DNA of 32,334 nucleotides, from NCBI GenBank assembly GCA_016787525.1, contig JAEUUP010000087.1, positions 1-32,334 on the forward strand, written 5' to 3'. This document shows, in pieces, positions 32,008 to 32,334 of the stretch. Source of the stretch: Saprospiraceae bacterium (GTDB lineage: Bacteria > Bacteroidota > Bacteroidia > Chitinophagales > Saprospiraceae). The position numbers and the translations under genes are program-made. The notes under the pieces are model-generated. The model did no database searches. It saw only the letters and a list, made by a program, of their open reading frames with translations, and was not told where the DNA came from. Every line of letters starts with the position of its first letter. Position 1 is the first letter of the stretch.

Positions 32008-32334
32008 TTAAATCTTCTCAAACAAAACATCCATTTTCAACTGATTTTGCACCGTCGAAAGATAATGCCCATTCTCGTTTACGCCAAAAGTTGTCAACAT
32101 CGTGATAAAAACCGTTTTTTTAGTGCCTGTTTTAGCCAAGAAAATGCGGCGTTTGAGATTCAGTTCTTCTGCATATTTTTTATCAATTGTGAACTCGGTG
32201 AGCGAATATTTCACTTCACAGAGGTTGATGCACATATCTTGTCGGTCAATCAACAAATCTATTTGAGTCCCTTTTTCAGATGCGTCTTTGGGGGCATATC
32301 GCCAAGCCGATTGTTCGGTATAGACACCTGATAT
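32008..32334 (-). CDS. Paralogous AAA ATPase, C-terminal part only
   Basis: The last 109 codons of a second ATPase/DUF234-type gene; the rest lies beyond the window. It is almost the same protein as residues ~373-480 of the upstream-numbered neighbour: SGVYTEQSAWRYAPKDASEK, then QIDLLIDRQDMCINLCEVKYS with the same Asp and Glu-x-Lys nuclease-like residues, and ending MDVLFEKI. Gene order and identity indicate a tandem duplication. Whether this copy is intact cannot be judged. Confidence 0.85.
   Translation of the reverse strand: MSGVYTEQSAWRYAPKDASEKGTQIDLLIDRQDMCINLCEVKYSLTEFTIDKKYAEELNLKRRIFLAKTGTKKTVFITMLTTFGVNENGHYLSTVQNQLKMDVLFEKI

Overview
The window looks like a chromosomal segment of a Bacteroidota bacterium (Cytophagia/Saprospiria-like; the species cannot be named from sequence alone). 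The signs are: secreted proteins ending in type IX secretion (T9SS) sorting domains, a TonB-linked receptor of the Bacteroidota OMP_b-brl type, a DUF6029-like outer-membrane protein, an ECF sigma/cupin anti-sigma pair, and several TAnnTTTG-type -7 promoter elements. No rRNA, tRNA, CRISPR array or transposase was recognised.

Layout. 1-2.1 kb: two T9SS cargo genes sharing a duplicated 3' end. 2.2-3.4 kb: a 21-bp minisatellite and a helical protein of unknown function. 3.7-9.2 kb: DUF819 membrane protein, a long perfect palindrome, an ECF sigma factor/anti-sigma operon and a TonB-type receptor. 9.3-16.9 kb: DUF4143 ATPase, MazG-like and SGNH genes, CYTH protein, lpxD, an NhaD antiporter and a DUF6029-like protein. 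17.1-24.1 kb: RlaP-like nucleotidyltransferase, pepT, a FadB/FadJ-like fusion with altered catalytic positions, a TesA-like lipoprotein and a third T9SS cargo. 24.1-29.6 kb: a second 21-bp minisatellite, twin FGE/C-type-lectin-fold genes, then a large LRR-Roc-COR-CHAT protein. 29.6-32.3 kb: a YceI remnant and two tandem paralogous AAA ATPases, one cut by the window edge.

Two signals stand out. (1) The 9-mer ACTGAGGGG (consensus TACTGAGGGG[T/G]) occurs 42 times on the two strands, about once per 770 bp, where about 0.25 would be expected by chance. It lies inside most genes, in reading frames that avoid its TGA, and also in intergenic hairpins. This density and tolerance resemble DNA-uptake, Chi-like or other chromosome-architecture words. 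(2) The two FGE-fold genes differ in their last ~90 coding bases by 20 substitutions. Nineteen are at codon positions 1 or 2, and all fit adenine-directed change of AAY-rich codons. They are followed by 50 identical bases that run past the stop codon. This is the signature of variable regions of a diversity-generating retroelement (DGR). The reverse transcriptase and template repeat are not in the window, so they would have to act from elsewhere.

The diversified, apparently cytosolic lectin-fold proteins lie directly upstream of a GTPase with a caspase-like CHAT protease domain. This suggests a variable sensor plus suicide-effector defence module. That link is an inference from gene order.
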